From Myxococcales bacterium (GTDB lineage: Bacteria > Myxococcota_A > Polyangia > Haliangiales > Haliangiaceae), in NCBI GenBank assembly GCA_947483555.1, contig CANKMW010000026.1:1-64000 (forward strand): 64,000 nucleotides of DNA. Reading direction: 5' to 3'. Both the position numbers and the translations under genes were made by a program. Positions 52,501 to 58,630 of the stretch are shown piece by piece (the first letter of the stretch is position 1; every line of letters begins with the position of its first letter). Under the pieces are notes generated by a model, which was not told the origin of the DNA, made no database searches, and was given only the letters and a program-made list of their open reading frames with translations.

Positions 52501-52531
52501 CGAGCCACGCGATCTGCAGCGCGGCGATCAT
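46406..52531 (-). CDS. SEDS glycosyltransferase fused to class B penicillin-binding protein
   Basis: 2041 residues. Two N-terminal helices (about 5-25, 40-62) flank an extracytoplasmic region (about 65-437) disrupted by a repeat-derived Pro/Gly/Glu insert (about 98-153). From about 438 to 1056 there are many membrane helices; the END-YLPVLFVRETGALG segment (Asp911) and SLGVLPLTGISWPGLGLDSP align by eye with the catalytic loop and last helices of FtsW/RodA. The C-terminal part (about 1060-2041) is a transpeptidase: SxxK as GSTLKP (Ser1608, Lys1611), SxN as SSN (1674-1676) and KTG as KSG (1912-1914). SEDS and bPBP are normally separate partner proteins that polymerise and crosslink peptidoglycan. 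The start overlaps the upstream stop by one base (TAATG) in a four-gene operon. Confidence 0.85.
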   Translation of the reverse strand: MIAALQIAWLAGFVGLLGLAIRATRRARTEPRAAVPRGIVLGYALVVAVLGVTAAWVWGGAFAHDGRDRIAAGGGAQAIAPARARLFVRAVQLAVPLVEARPSTPPLRGVAQDERILGEPKPGEPKLGEPKPGEPDPPSPVALSEVRSAESKGSRRSAVVGYSPAADLRLPRRYGLDEAQRGWDLLDVSAHGPQGLRVAAVARPEPTSTEVALSVHPRAADALLPLTGDIVAHGQAAVGRRWCRDHLVRARLAAAGFDRLAARRPGRATVVHLDGTGVIVAVLCRDGKIVAALAFERDLGAAPRDDAKLPAAATVAVRVTPLRAGARGLEAEHTEIAAGTLLQIGALADAVPGITLWEVPAPAGRAELFFPPRDVLAPCAEWLARRGPILPSLPESSPTPRERVESGDIGASCVLPFSPPFAFEVRRLVPDVAGTDARSLWAALLLVAPALVFLLVLGARARSELTRARVGRGLALAWSSTLFAALGVWRLLWAHRLDMMREYEAIGERVAGNQLLLLLGAAALAAAAVLAAHDGAERGRPRVLVLAAAAWLVTVVAGGHALRAQLELVRETRGTFMIAAQAALSLALGLSTGLSALVARPPAAGSRLARAHGAVARLFRGPAERLLAVALVVAATGFAGAAWAKTAVVLKLPLACITVGLVYLVARDAMTARDRARDRARDRARDRVVRIAAAAAVVLAAVATFVYDIGVGVALLGPGVPIGFLLAGHDACFADPDRGKLGSFDRQHAPLVRAHAAIFAAVAVFVIGWAMRTHADLGPAMTRGALLAPVVFTVLVAAVATVWSRRNPTAGHRRFVLIMLATIGIAAIGITILQGPLLEAFTDSESRHASRLSGVLDPGYALLRDDRDFLAGLAAWRETIVPASAGSWPTGQGYFGAQVVDRGVWQSIENDYLPVLFVRETGALGLVAVAALVLVGALGLWLLASERFSHGSLAHRGRALAAAVLGTLWVYQPLASLGVLPLTGISWPGLGLDSPTDFWLLFGVTTWIALGGRDVAGDAGPDPDAGLRLGRGFIGARRLAVAVAALVAVAGVALIARASRFALERPDPVDAAGDVAHGFEGLGHAADYASRLQCRADEVRSADPAALVPTELLGEPIDDTSRRFHRQLRARWTADREQAVAEVRRFLADPRGRTCQRGDARWRFERGDDDGTPTCRARWSFGWPEVTLDVRPVAGSQGSGTSGGEAIAACEVALPGGALGALRRQDRRPFRGQRVRLVARPMGVAAHDKGELIAGHVTVRLRPGAGEVDVSRAQAGVFAAEKVRLADDLTVEIARDGGTLEARGTVWTFEKLPPRQLVQVLEAEPSGWKLTEPASAGAPVPLPLESIAVLVIGGRESRNLWLYRPPRKWGGEDTAVDMLLADDVRTLGAARRRHYVLGGDLPELGWSSVDPSMSLGLDGWVQVALDAIEQTRSDGIARGGDAAASAALCGTLKPPAARASEPLAEAGGRSLDVGLNPQVCARSTYDGVIECRISLQPELTIALRHLTELIAARPVEWLKLDGIAAEKSVPATEAQFMLLRGDSGEIVAQGEFVPGRASSAFAPATPEIEQHLMRVLENRDPRTGALLAVAEEDSSEKVEWNAPIAVGSTLKPLLARAVELAAPDQLAQLLLAASPRHGCASGAHAILGHCPPTELWRGGEPTADVDVYRFLSESSNWFMAALGILGTALPDGELRVGDRRLSFAEVTARNLGGHDQPVETSYDGASVITARRVILAGLRRTAMWRRFEALIGRELCIDGADACARQLRGDVCAARALPIARPSSRLRRLVGLGPDRFEIYGEEPRPADVPMREYLQFLRGSGKHSIGSLAQLTDAFGRVVYDPATDGTFRLAASWFPVPVAGVAPEPCAEGHDRTVRGAAGALCGVFRGRGTAARAMRPLLEDPRIVLYGAKSGTIDSLGDVAEDAAKCARANARKTIAGRPERAEDQPYWLACGQPVPDDSLFLIAFGVRTERGIERFTLGLRFERIGKSAATIAARHYLAAISDYFTGPWSTPAAPVSAPSSPSSTTAATASPASSPAP
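50472..50519. repeat. Four tandem 12-bp units inside the SEDS-PBP gene
   Basis: CGATCACGCGCC repeated three times plus a fourth unit differing in the last base. On the coding strand it yields repeated Ala-Arg-Asp-Arg, a highly charged cytoplasmic loop between membrane helices (about residues 671-686). In frame, so unit gain or loss would be tolerated. Confidence 0.8.
52074..52232. repeat. Palindromic interspersed repeats E1/E2 and 15-bp tandem repeat within coding sequence
   Basis: 52074-52112 (CCCTTCGACTCGG to CTCAGGGCGACC) and 52189-52232 (TTCGTCCTGAGC to GTCGAAGGACG) are inverted copies of the interspersed repeat. Between them GGTTCGCCCRGCTTC is repeated about four times (52128-52187). 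The whole block is read in frame in the SEDS-PBP gene as GEPKPGEPKLGEPKPGEP and flanking Ser/Arg-rich residues. Confidence 0.8.
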
Positions 52532-53295
52532 TACCTGGTACGAGGCTTCTTGGCGTCGGGCGGCGGACCGTCGACCGGCCCGGCGTCCACCGGCGGCGCC
52601 GGCGCGACGAAGTGCGCGGTGATCGCGGCGCCGACCGCGGCTTCATCGCCACCGCACACCGCGGTGCCGGCGCGCATCACGAGCGCGGCATCGTCGAGCG
52701 ACCACGCGCCGCCGGTCAGCTCATCGCATGCCGCCAGCACCTCGGGCGCGATCACGGTCACGCCGCCGCTGCCGGATCCGGTCACGCTCGCCGGCGCCGG
52801 CGGCGGCTGACCACGCCGCAGGGTCACCACCAGCAGCACCACGAGCAGCAGATTGGCGAGCACCACCGCGGCGACCAGGCCGCGCCCGACGCCAGCCGGC
52901 GCCGCCACCGCCGAGGCCGACGTGCCGCCACCGCTGGTGGCCAGCTTCGCGGCCCGCTCGGGCTCGCCGCGCCATCGCGCCACCGCGTGCTCGACGGTCT
53001 TCTCGATCCGTTCCGCCGCCAGCCGGTCGATCTGGGCCCCGGCGTCGCGCAGCGCACGCTCGGCGGCGTCGGCCACCGCCTGATCGATGCGCGCGACCTC
53101 ACCGTCGACGGTGCGCCGCACGTCGGCGCCGAACCGCGCCCACTCCTCGACCAGCTGATCGGCATGCTGCAGGAAGCGCGCGAGCTGATCGTTCAGCTCC
53201 TCCAGTTGACCGCCCGGATCCGGCCGCGCCGGAGGCGGCACGACCGCCGGTGCCGCCGGCGCGCTGACCCGCCCCGGCCGCTTGGACTCAGCCAT
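52531..53295 (-). CDS. Coiled-coil single-pass membrane protein
   Basis: 254 residues. A Pro-rich N-terminus leads to a long amphipathic helix (about 30-108, LEELNDQLARFLQHADQLVEE onward), then a membrane helix at about 139-159 (LVAAVVLANLLLVVLLVVTLR) and a small outer domain with two Cys (LAACDELTGG, GTAVCGGDE). It overlaps the upstream gene by 8 bp and the SEDS-PBP start by one base. No family recognised. The topology (cytoplasmic coiled coil, outer tail) would suit a scaffold linking the cytoplasmic P-loop protein to the peptidoglycan synthase; this is inference. Confidence 0.75.
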   Translation of the reverse strand: MAESKRPGRVSAPAAPAVVPPPARPDPGGQLEELNDQLARFLQHADQLVEEWARFGADVRRTVDGEVARIDQAVADAAERALRDAGAQIDRLAAERIEKTVEHAVARWRGEPERAAKLATSGGGTSASAVAAPAGVGRGLVAAVVLANLLLVVLLVVTLRRGQPPPAPASVTGSGSGGVTVIAPEVLAACDELTGGAWSLDDAALVMRAGTAVCGGDEAAVGAAITAHFVAPAPPVDAGPVDGPPPDAKKPRTR

Positions 53296-54436
53296 GCATC
53301 ACCTCCGGCGCTTCCTCGGCGACCCGCGCTTCGAGCCGCTCCATCGCCGCGCGCGGCACCAGCGACTCGCGTCGCAACCGGCGCAGGTAGCGCATCGGCA
53401 GCGTCGCCTGGTCGGGCGCGTCGAGATGGAACAGGTGATCGGCGACCACCCGGCGGGCCAGCAACGCGCCCAGCCGGCGGTCGAGATCGTCTCCGGCCAG
53501 CAGGCCACGGCCCCAGTAGTGCACCACCCGCGACCATAACCGACCGGCGTCGGCGGCGGCATACAGCGGCGCCGGCGCGCGCGCGTCGCACGCGGACAGC
53601 TCGCCGGCGCCGACGGTGCCGGTGCGCGCCAGCAGCGCCGCCAGCTCGGGCGCGGTGTTCCACGATCGCGACAGCCCGTCGAGCTCGGCGAAGATCGCCT
53701 CGGCCGAGATCTGCGAGCGCGCCGCCAGCCCCATCGCCGCGCGCCACGCCCGCCGGCCCAGCCGCGGATCGCGAGCGGCGATCGCCGCCGGCAGCGCCCA
53801 CGCCAGGCCCAGGTAGTGATGGAGCGGCCCCGGCGAGCTGGTCGCCGCGGCGCCGGCTCGCACCAGCGCGCCGGCGCGCGGCTTCGCCTGCACCGCCTCG
53901 GGCAGCCAGGTCTCGAGCGACGCCAGCAGCCCGGGCAGCGACGCGGCGGCGGGATCGGACACCACCGCGGGGCCGCCGCGCCACAACGCTTGCGCCAGCG
54001 CGCACGCCAGGTCGGCGTCGACCGCTGCCGGCGCCGCGGCAAAGGCCGGTGGCGCCCTGGTCTCGACGGTGCGAGCGGTCACCTGGTCGCGCCACGGCGC
54101 CGGTGGCATCGGCTCGATCGCGGCCAGCAGCACCGACGCCGGCGCGTCGGCTTCCGCGATGGTCACCGCCAGCCCGACGTAGCTGCGCCGATCCGCAGGG
54201 GCCACCTCGGCGAAGCTCGCGGCCCAGGTCACGCGTCCGGGCTCGATGCGCCACAGCACCTCGCCGCCGTGGCCGGCGCGGGCCGCCAGCGCCGCCCGCT
54301 GCTCGCCATCGCCGGCCTCGGGGTACCAGTGAAAGTCGCCGCGCGACGAGCGCGGGGTGGCGTGCTTCTGCAGCCACTCGTGGCGCAGCGCGACGTGGAT
54401 CGGTGCCGAGATCCCTCCTGGCATCCCGCCCGCCAT
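53288..54436 (-). CDS. Unrecognised cytoplasmic protein, possible GTPase-associated partner
   Basis: 382 residues without signal or membrane helix. The N-terminal third is beta-rich (IHVALRHEWLQKHATPRSSRGDFHW, ADRRSYVGLAVTIAEAD); the rest is helical with Trp and Arg-rich stretches. I do not recognise the family with confidence. A beta-rich N-terminus plus helical C-terminus next to a P-loop protein recalls the GAP1-type GTPase-associated proteins of predicted bacterial conflict systems, but no motif proves it. The start overlaps the P-loop gene's stop by one base (TGATG), arguing for stoichiometric production with it. Confidence 0.6.
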   Translation of the reverse strand: MAGGMPGGISAPIHVALRHEWLQKHATPRSSRGDFHWYPEAGDGEQRAALAARAGHGGEVLWRIEPGRVTWAASFAEVAPADRRSYVGLAVTIAEADAPASVLLAAIEPMPPAPWRDQVTARTVETRAPPAFAAAPAAVDADLACALAQALWRGGPAVVSDPAAASLPGLLASLETWLPEAVQAKPRAGALVRAGAAATSSPGPLHHYLGLAWALPAAIAARDPRLGRRAWRAAMGLAARSQISAEAIFAELDGLSRSWNTAPELAALLARTGTVGAGELSACDARAPAPLYAAADAGRLWSRVVHYWGRGLLAGDDLDRRLGALLARRVVADHLFHLDAPDQATLPMRYLRRLRRESLVPRAAMERLEARVAEEAPEVMHG

Positions 54437-55782
54437 CAGGAGCCACCGCTGGAGAAGCCGCCCGAGCTGGCCGCGCTGGTCGCGGTCTCGCCGGCCGCCG
54501 CGGTCGGCCGCGGCACCACGACCTCGTCGATCGCCGGCTCGCTGACGATCGCGGCGGTGGACACCCGCGCGGCTCGCGATGCGCGATACGCCACCTCGCC
54601 CAGCCAGGCCAGGAACTTGCCGCGCGCCTCGCCGTCGAACGCGGCGACGTCGTCGGTGTACGTGTACTCGAGCACCGGCGTGCCGTCGGCGCCCGGCCTG
54701 GTCACCAGCGTGCAATCGTCGCCGGCGTCGTAGCGCAGGTACGAGACGTCGATGCCGTGCTCGTTGCCGTCGTCGGCGTCGCGGCAATGACGCTGCACCG
54801 CGCCGCGGCGCACCACCACCGGCTCGTCGTGGCGCACCGGCAGCGCGGTGCCGTCGGCGCGGCCGTGGACGTCGCGCCGGACCAGCGAGCGCACCGCGAT
54901 GCGCTCGTCCTCGTCGCTGCCGTCGGCGCAGATCTCCTCGATGAGCCGGGCGCGGGTGATCACCACCAGCGCGCGGCGGTCGATCCGATCCAGCGAGGCG
55001 TACATCGGCAACAGCTTCTTCAGGCTCACGTACGAGCCGCCGTCCTTGTGCCACTCGAGCGACAGCGGGTTGCACACCAGCACCGGCGCGAAGCCATACG
55101 GCCGATCCTCGGCGCGGCGCCGCTCCACGACGATCCGCAGCAGCTCGTGGTAGTCACCGCCCTTGAGCGCGTCCTCGCCGGCCACGTCCCAGAACACGAC
55201 CTCGATCTCGCCGGCGCTCTTGAAGCGCCGCACCGACAGCGCCAGGCCGACGATCGACATCACCAGCGCGAGTCCGCCACCGGCGCCGGCGGCCAGCGCC
55301 GGAGCTTTGCCCAGGAACCACAGCAGGGCGCCGATCAGCGCCCCGTTGACGAGCGCGAGCGCGACGTGCAGCCACAGCCGCGCGGTCCGCGCCAGCAGCC
55401 CGAGCTTGGCCCCGGCGCCGAGCTGCCCGAGCAGCGATCCCGGCTCGACCCGGTAGACGTAGTGCGGTCGCGCGCCGGGCGCGGTGGCGTCCAGGCTGGG
55501 CGCGCGGGCGTCGAGCGCGATGCGATGGATGCGCTGGCTGTTCTCGCGCTCGGTGTCGGCCAGGCCGGGCGCGGCGTAGGCGTCGAGGGTCCGGATCGCG
55601 TTCAGGATGAACTGCGTCTTGCCGTCGCCGCGGCAGCCGATCACCGCCAGGTCGACGACCGCCGCCACGTCGTCGCCGGGATCGGTGAGCGAGGCCGCGC
55701 CGCTGGCCACACCCCCAGGATCCGTCGGGAACAGCTTCCGGCGCACTACACGAATGATAAGCGATCGCACGCCATGGGGCAT
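54436..55782 (-). CDS. Membrane-associated P-loop GTPase-like protein
   Basis: 448 residues. Walker A is GCRGDGKT (Gly49-Thr56) and the G3/Walker B region VFWDVAGED (Asp199-Gly202) resembles the DO-GTPase group, where DxAGED is typical. Two membrane helices (about 137-157 and 163-184) are inserted between these motifs, an unusual position. A [NT]KxD is only approximated by VVITRAR, so nucleotide specificity is unclear. The C-terminal part has an ASSGGFSSGGS tail. It is the first gene of the SEDS-PBP operon and might gate cell-wall synthesis. Promoter not identified in the 165 bp to the divergent toxin-antitoxin gene. Confidence 0.7.
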   Translation of the reverse strand: MPHGVRSLIIRVVRRKLFPTDPGGVASGAASLTDPGDDVAAVVDLAVIGCRGDGKTQFILNAIRTLDAYAAPGLADTERENSQRIHRIALDARAPSLDATAPGARPHYVYRVEPGSLLGQLGAGAKLGLLARTARLWLHVALALVNGALIGALLWFLGKAPALAAGAGGGLALVMSIVGLALSVRRFKSAGEIEVVFWDVAGEDALKGGDYHELLRIVVERRRAEDRPYGFAPVLVCNPLSLEWHKDGGSYVSLKKLLPMYASLDRIDRRALVVITRARLIEEICADGSDEDERIAVRSLVRRDVHGRADGTALPVRHDEPVVVRRGAVQRHCRDADDGNEHGIDVSYLRYDAGDDCTLVTRPGADGTPVLEYTYTDDVAAFDGEARGKFLAWLGEVAYRASRAARVSTAAIVSEPAIDEVVVPRPTAAAGETATSAASSGGFSSGGS

Positions 55783-55895
55783 TCCCGGGGCGCCGCCCCG
55801 CGACCCGACCCGCGGCGGTGAATCCCGGGGGCCGGGGTTGCGTCCCAGGCGGCGAGAGCCGCGCCGCCCCCAGTCGACGTGCGGCCAGCATCGGG

Positions 55896-55909
55896 ATTGT
55901 CATGACAAT
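55896..55909 (+). promoter_or_regulatory. Probable operator of the toxin-antitoxin pair
   Basis: ATTGTCATGACAAT, a perfect 14-bp palindrome 38 bp before the antitoxin start, beginning within a TTGTCA -35-like hexamer. Its place fits autorepression by the ribbon-helix-helix antitoxin. Confidence 0.55.
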
Positions 55910-55947
55910 GTCTGGCGGCTCTGCTAGCCTGGTTTCGAGGAGACGAC

Positions 55948-56226
55948 ATGACCGCCACGCGAACCAATCGCACGGAGAAGCTGGACCTCAGGATCACGCC
56001 GGCCGCGAAGCGGACGCTGCAGAGCGCCGCGGAGGCCAGCCACAAGACGGTCAGCGAGTTCGTGCTCGAGAGCGCCCTCCAGCGCGCCGACAACGTGCTC
56101 GCCGAGCGGCAGGTGTTCCGCCTTGATGTGGCCCAATGGAAGAAGTTCCTGGCCGCGCTCGACGCGAAGCCGAAGCCAAGGCCGCGCCTGCAGCGTCTTC
56201 TCAGCCAGCGGAGCGTCCTCGATTGA
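55948..56226 (+). CDS. DUF1778 ribbon-helix-helix antitoxin (TacA-like)
   Basis: 92 residues. LDLRITPAAKRTLQSAAEAS followed by KTVSEFVLESALQRA is the DUF1778 ribbon-helix-helix pattern; the C-terminal tail (FRLDVAQWKKFLAALD) is the usual toxin-neutralising segment. AGGAG lies six bases before the start. Its stop overlaps the toxin start (TTGA). It would bind the palindrome upstream and, with toxin, repress the operon. Confidence 0.92.
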   Translation: MTATRTNRTEKLDLRITPAAKRTLQSAAEASHKTVSEFVLESALQRADNVLAERQVFRLDVAQWKKFLAALDAKPKPRPRLQRLLSQRSVLD

Positions 56227-56741
56227 CGGCCGATCCAGCCGCCACCAGGCCGCAGGTGGTGAAGCTGCAGCGAACCCACGCTGTCGACGAGTTCGAGTGC
56301 GCGGTCGAACCACTGGACACCTACTTGAAACGCTTCGCGCTTCCCAACCAGAGCGCGGGCGGAGCTCAGACCTACGTGGCCGCGCTGGGCGAGCGTGTCG
56401 TCGGGTATTACAGCCTGTGTGCCGCGCAGGTGGAACTCGCCGAAGCGCCCGCGCGGCTTGCCAAGGGCATGGCGCGGCATCCGATCGCCGTCGTTCTGAT
56501 CGCCCGGCTCGCCGTGGACCATGCGTGGCAAGGCCAGGGCCTCGGTGCCGCGCTGCTCGTGGATGCCCTGCGCCGCGTGCTGACCGCCGCCGACATCGTC
56601 GGGATACGCGCCGTCATGGTGCACGCCAAGGATGACCGCGCGCGGCGCTTCTACGAGCACTTCGACTTCGATCCCTCGCCCGTCGACCCATTGCATCTCT
56701 TTCTCCTCACCAAGGAGATTGCACGGCTGATCGTCCGCTAG
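56223..56741 (+). CDS. GNAT acetyltransferase toxin (TacT-like)
   Basis: 172 residues from a TTG overlapping the antitoxin stop. The GNAT acetyl-CoA motif is AWQGQGLGAALLVDAL, with IARLAVD before it and the catalytic-region Tyr in RRFYEHFDF. TacT/AtaT toxins acetylate the amino group of charged tRNAs and stop translation. Length and pairing with DUF1778 are typical. The TTG start is chosen for coupling; an internal start would remove conserved N-terminal strands. Confidence 0.9.
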   Translation: MTADPAATRPQVVKLQRTHAVDEFECAVEPLDTYLKRFALPNQSAGGAQTYVAALGERVVGYYSLCAAQVELAEAPARLAKGMARHPIAVVLIARLAVDHAWQGQGLGAALLVDALRRVLTAADIVGIRAVMVHAKDDRARRFYEHFDFDPSPVDPLHLFLLTKEIARLIVR

Positions 56742-56779
56742 GTCGGCCGTGAGAACGCCTGATCGCGTAGGATCGCGGC

Positions 56780-57202
56780 ATGGCGGCACCGCTGCAGCTC
56801 GACGACACGCTGGCCGGGATCTACGTGGAGGCCCTGGCGGCGATCGCGCGGGCCGATCGCGAGATCCACCCCGAGGAATCCAACCGCCTGGCCCAGGTGA
56901 TCGCGGCCCGTTCACGGGTCCCGGTCGATGCCGAGGCGCTGTTCTTCGCGGCGACGACGCCCGAGGCGCTGGCCGCCGCCGTCCACGGCCGCGACGGTTA
57001 CCGCACCGCCAGCGGATCGAGCGCCCACGAGGTCGGCCGCGCGCTGATCGCCGACGCGCTCGAGGTCGCCCTCGTCGACGGTGACGTCAACGCCAAGGAG
57101 GGACGCGCCATCCTTCGCTACGCCCGCGCGCTCGGCCTGAACTCGGTCGACGTCCAGTCTGTGACCTCGGAGCTCGACGCATGGCTCGACGAGCTGTCCT
57201 GA
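56780..57202 (+). CDS. TerB-like domain protein
   Basis: 140 residues, all helical: YVEALAAIARADREIHPEE, LAQVIAARSRV, ALIADALEVALVDGDVNAKE and GRAILRYARALGL give the paired acidic helix pattern of TerB/DjlA-N domains (ADGxxxxxE-type motif). Possibly metal binding and envelope related; no other ter genes nearby. TAGGAT at 56768-56773 lies six bases before ATG. Confidence 0.75.
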   Translation: MAAPLQLDDTLAGIYVEALAAIARADREIHPEESNRLAQVIAARSRVPVDAEALFFAATTPEALAAAVHGRDGYRTASGSSAHEVGRALIADALEVALVDGDVNAKEGRAILRYARALGLNSVDVQSVTSELDAWLDELS

Positions 57203-57359
57203 CCGGTGTCGTGGCCGCGTCCGGCGCCCTGCTCGGCGTCCATCTCGGCGCCGGATACTGAGCGCATCAGTGTCACGAGGCGAGCGCGTCGCAGGCGGGC
57301 CATGAGGCGTTAGCCGTGGTCGCTGCGCGTGGCGACCGAACCGGCCCAGACTGCCGGCC

Positions 57360-58580
57360 ATGCCTCGCCGTCAACGTCGCATCCTCGCCCCGTTCGCGTT
57401 CACCGCAGCGCTCGTGACCACGGCGCACGCCGGCCCGGGCCGGGCGCCGATCCTGGGCGGCACCCAGGCCACCGTCGGGCAGTTTCCTTCGGTGGTCGCG
57501 CTCGAGGTCGGTGGCGGGCTGTGCACCGGCACGCTGATCACGCCCGAGTGGGTGTTGACCGCGGCCCACTGCATCTCGCCGGGCGTCGTCGGCGGCACCC
57601 AGGCCTCGATCACGTCGAGCGTCCGGGTCCACTTTGCCACCGTCAACATCCGCACCAGCCCCGGCACCGTGGTGCGCGCGAGCGCCACCATCCCCGACCC
57701 GACCTTCGACGTCAACAACCTCGGCTCCGACGATATCGGCCTCATCAAGCTGGCGACCCCGGTCACCGATGTCACCCCGGTGCCCGTCAACCTCCAGGCC
57801 AGCAAGGCCCCGGTTGGCATCGGCGTCACCATGGTCGGCTTCGGCGCCACCGCGGTCGGCGGCGGCGGCAGCGTCGGCATCGAGTACGTCGTCGAGCAGA
57901 CCTCGGTGAGCTGCGCCGGCGGCGGCGGCTCCGACGCCGACTTGCTGTGCTTCTCGCAGGGCAACGGCCGGGGCAAGTGCGAGGGCGACTCGGGCGGGCC
58001 ATCGTTCGCGATGATCGACGGCAAGCCGGTCCAGGTCGGGATCACCTCGTTCGGCGATCAGGACTGCGCGCAGTTCGGTGCCGACACCCGCACCGACGCG
58101 GAACGCGCGTTCCTCGTCGAGCACATCCCGGCGTTGCAGTGCCAGGCCGACGGTAGCTGCACCGCGGCCTGCGGCAGCAACGGACTGCCGGTCGATCCCG
58201 ACTGTCCGGTGTGCGACACGGACGGCGAGTGTGGCGACGCTCAGGTCTGCTTCGAGCACGCCTGCATCATCGAACCGTTCGGCCCGCGCGGCGTCGGCAG
58301 CGAGTGCACCGACGGCACGCAGTGCGAGTCCGGATCCTGCGCCGCCGGACCGGGCGGCGACACGCGCTGCACCCTGACCTGCACGCCCGGCACCGCCGCG
58401 GCCTGCCCGGCCGCGCTCGAGTGTCTCGAGGTCGCCGGCGGCGCCGGCGGCGGCGCCTGCTGGCCCGCTGACGGCGGCGGCTGCTGCGATGCGAGCGGTC
58501 GCGGTGCGCCGACCGCGCTCGCCGGCGGTCTGCTGCTCGGCTTGCTGCTCCGGCGCCGGCGCGCGCGCCCGGCTGCGTAG
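57360..58580 (+). CDS. Secreted trypsin-like serine protease with MYXO-CTERM-type tail
   Basis: 406 residues. A signal peptide (about 1-24) leads to the S1 domain starting ILGGTQATVGQFPSVVAL. The triad is present: TAAHC (His), SDDIGLIKL (Asp) and GKCEGDSGGPSF (Ser). After the protease domain are Cys-rich segments (CPVCDTDGECGDAQVC, CTDGTQCESGSC) and a C-terminal GGGCCDASGRG, hydrophobic helix and RRRR, the MYXO-CTERM sorting layout. It would be exported and surface anchored; the ILGG start suggests zymogen activation. Confidence 0.93.
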   Translation: MPRRQRRILAPFAFTAALVTTAHAGPGRAPILGGTQATVGQFPSVVALEVGGGLCTGTLITPEWVLTAAHCISPGVVGGTQASITSSVRVHFATVNIRTSPGTVVRASATIPDPTFDVNNLGSDDIGLIKLATPVTDVTPVPVNLQASKAPVGIGVTMVGFGATAVGGGGSVGIEYVVEQTSVSCAGGGGSDADLLCFSQGNGRGKCEGDSGGPSFAMIDGKPVQVGITSFGDQDCAQFGADTRTDAERAFLVEHIPALQCQADGSCTAACGSNGLPVDPDCPVCDTDGECGDAQVCFEHACIIEPFGPRGVGSECTDGTQCESGSCAAGPGGDTRCTLTCTPGTAAACPAALECLEVAGGAGGGACWPADGGGCCDASGRGAPTALAGGLLLGLLLRRRRARPAA

Positions 58581-58630
58581 CGCCCAGGCGGAGACGGCGG
58601 CGCACGCGGTCGTGGGTGCTACGGTGACGC

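Noticed and set aside
57181..57261. A 26-residue hydrophobic peptide frame overlapping the TerB-like gene end (MARRAVLTGVVAASG...)
   Set aside because: It has a helix-like sequence but no ribosome site or independent support, and short Ala/Gly/Val frames are frequent by chance here.
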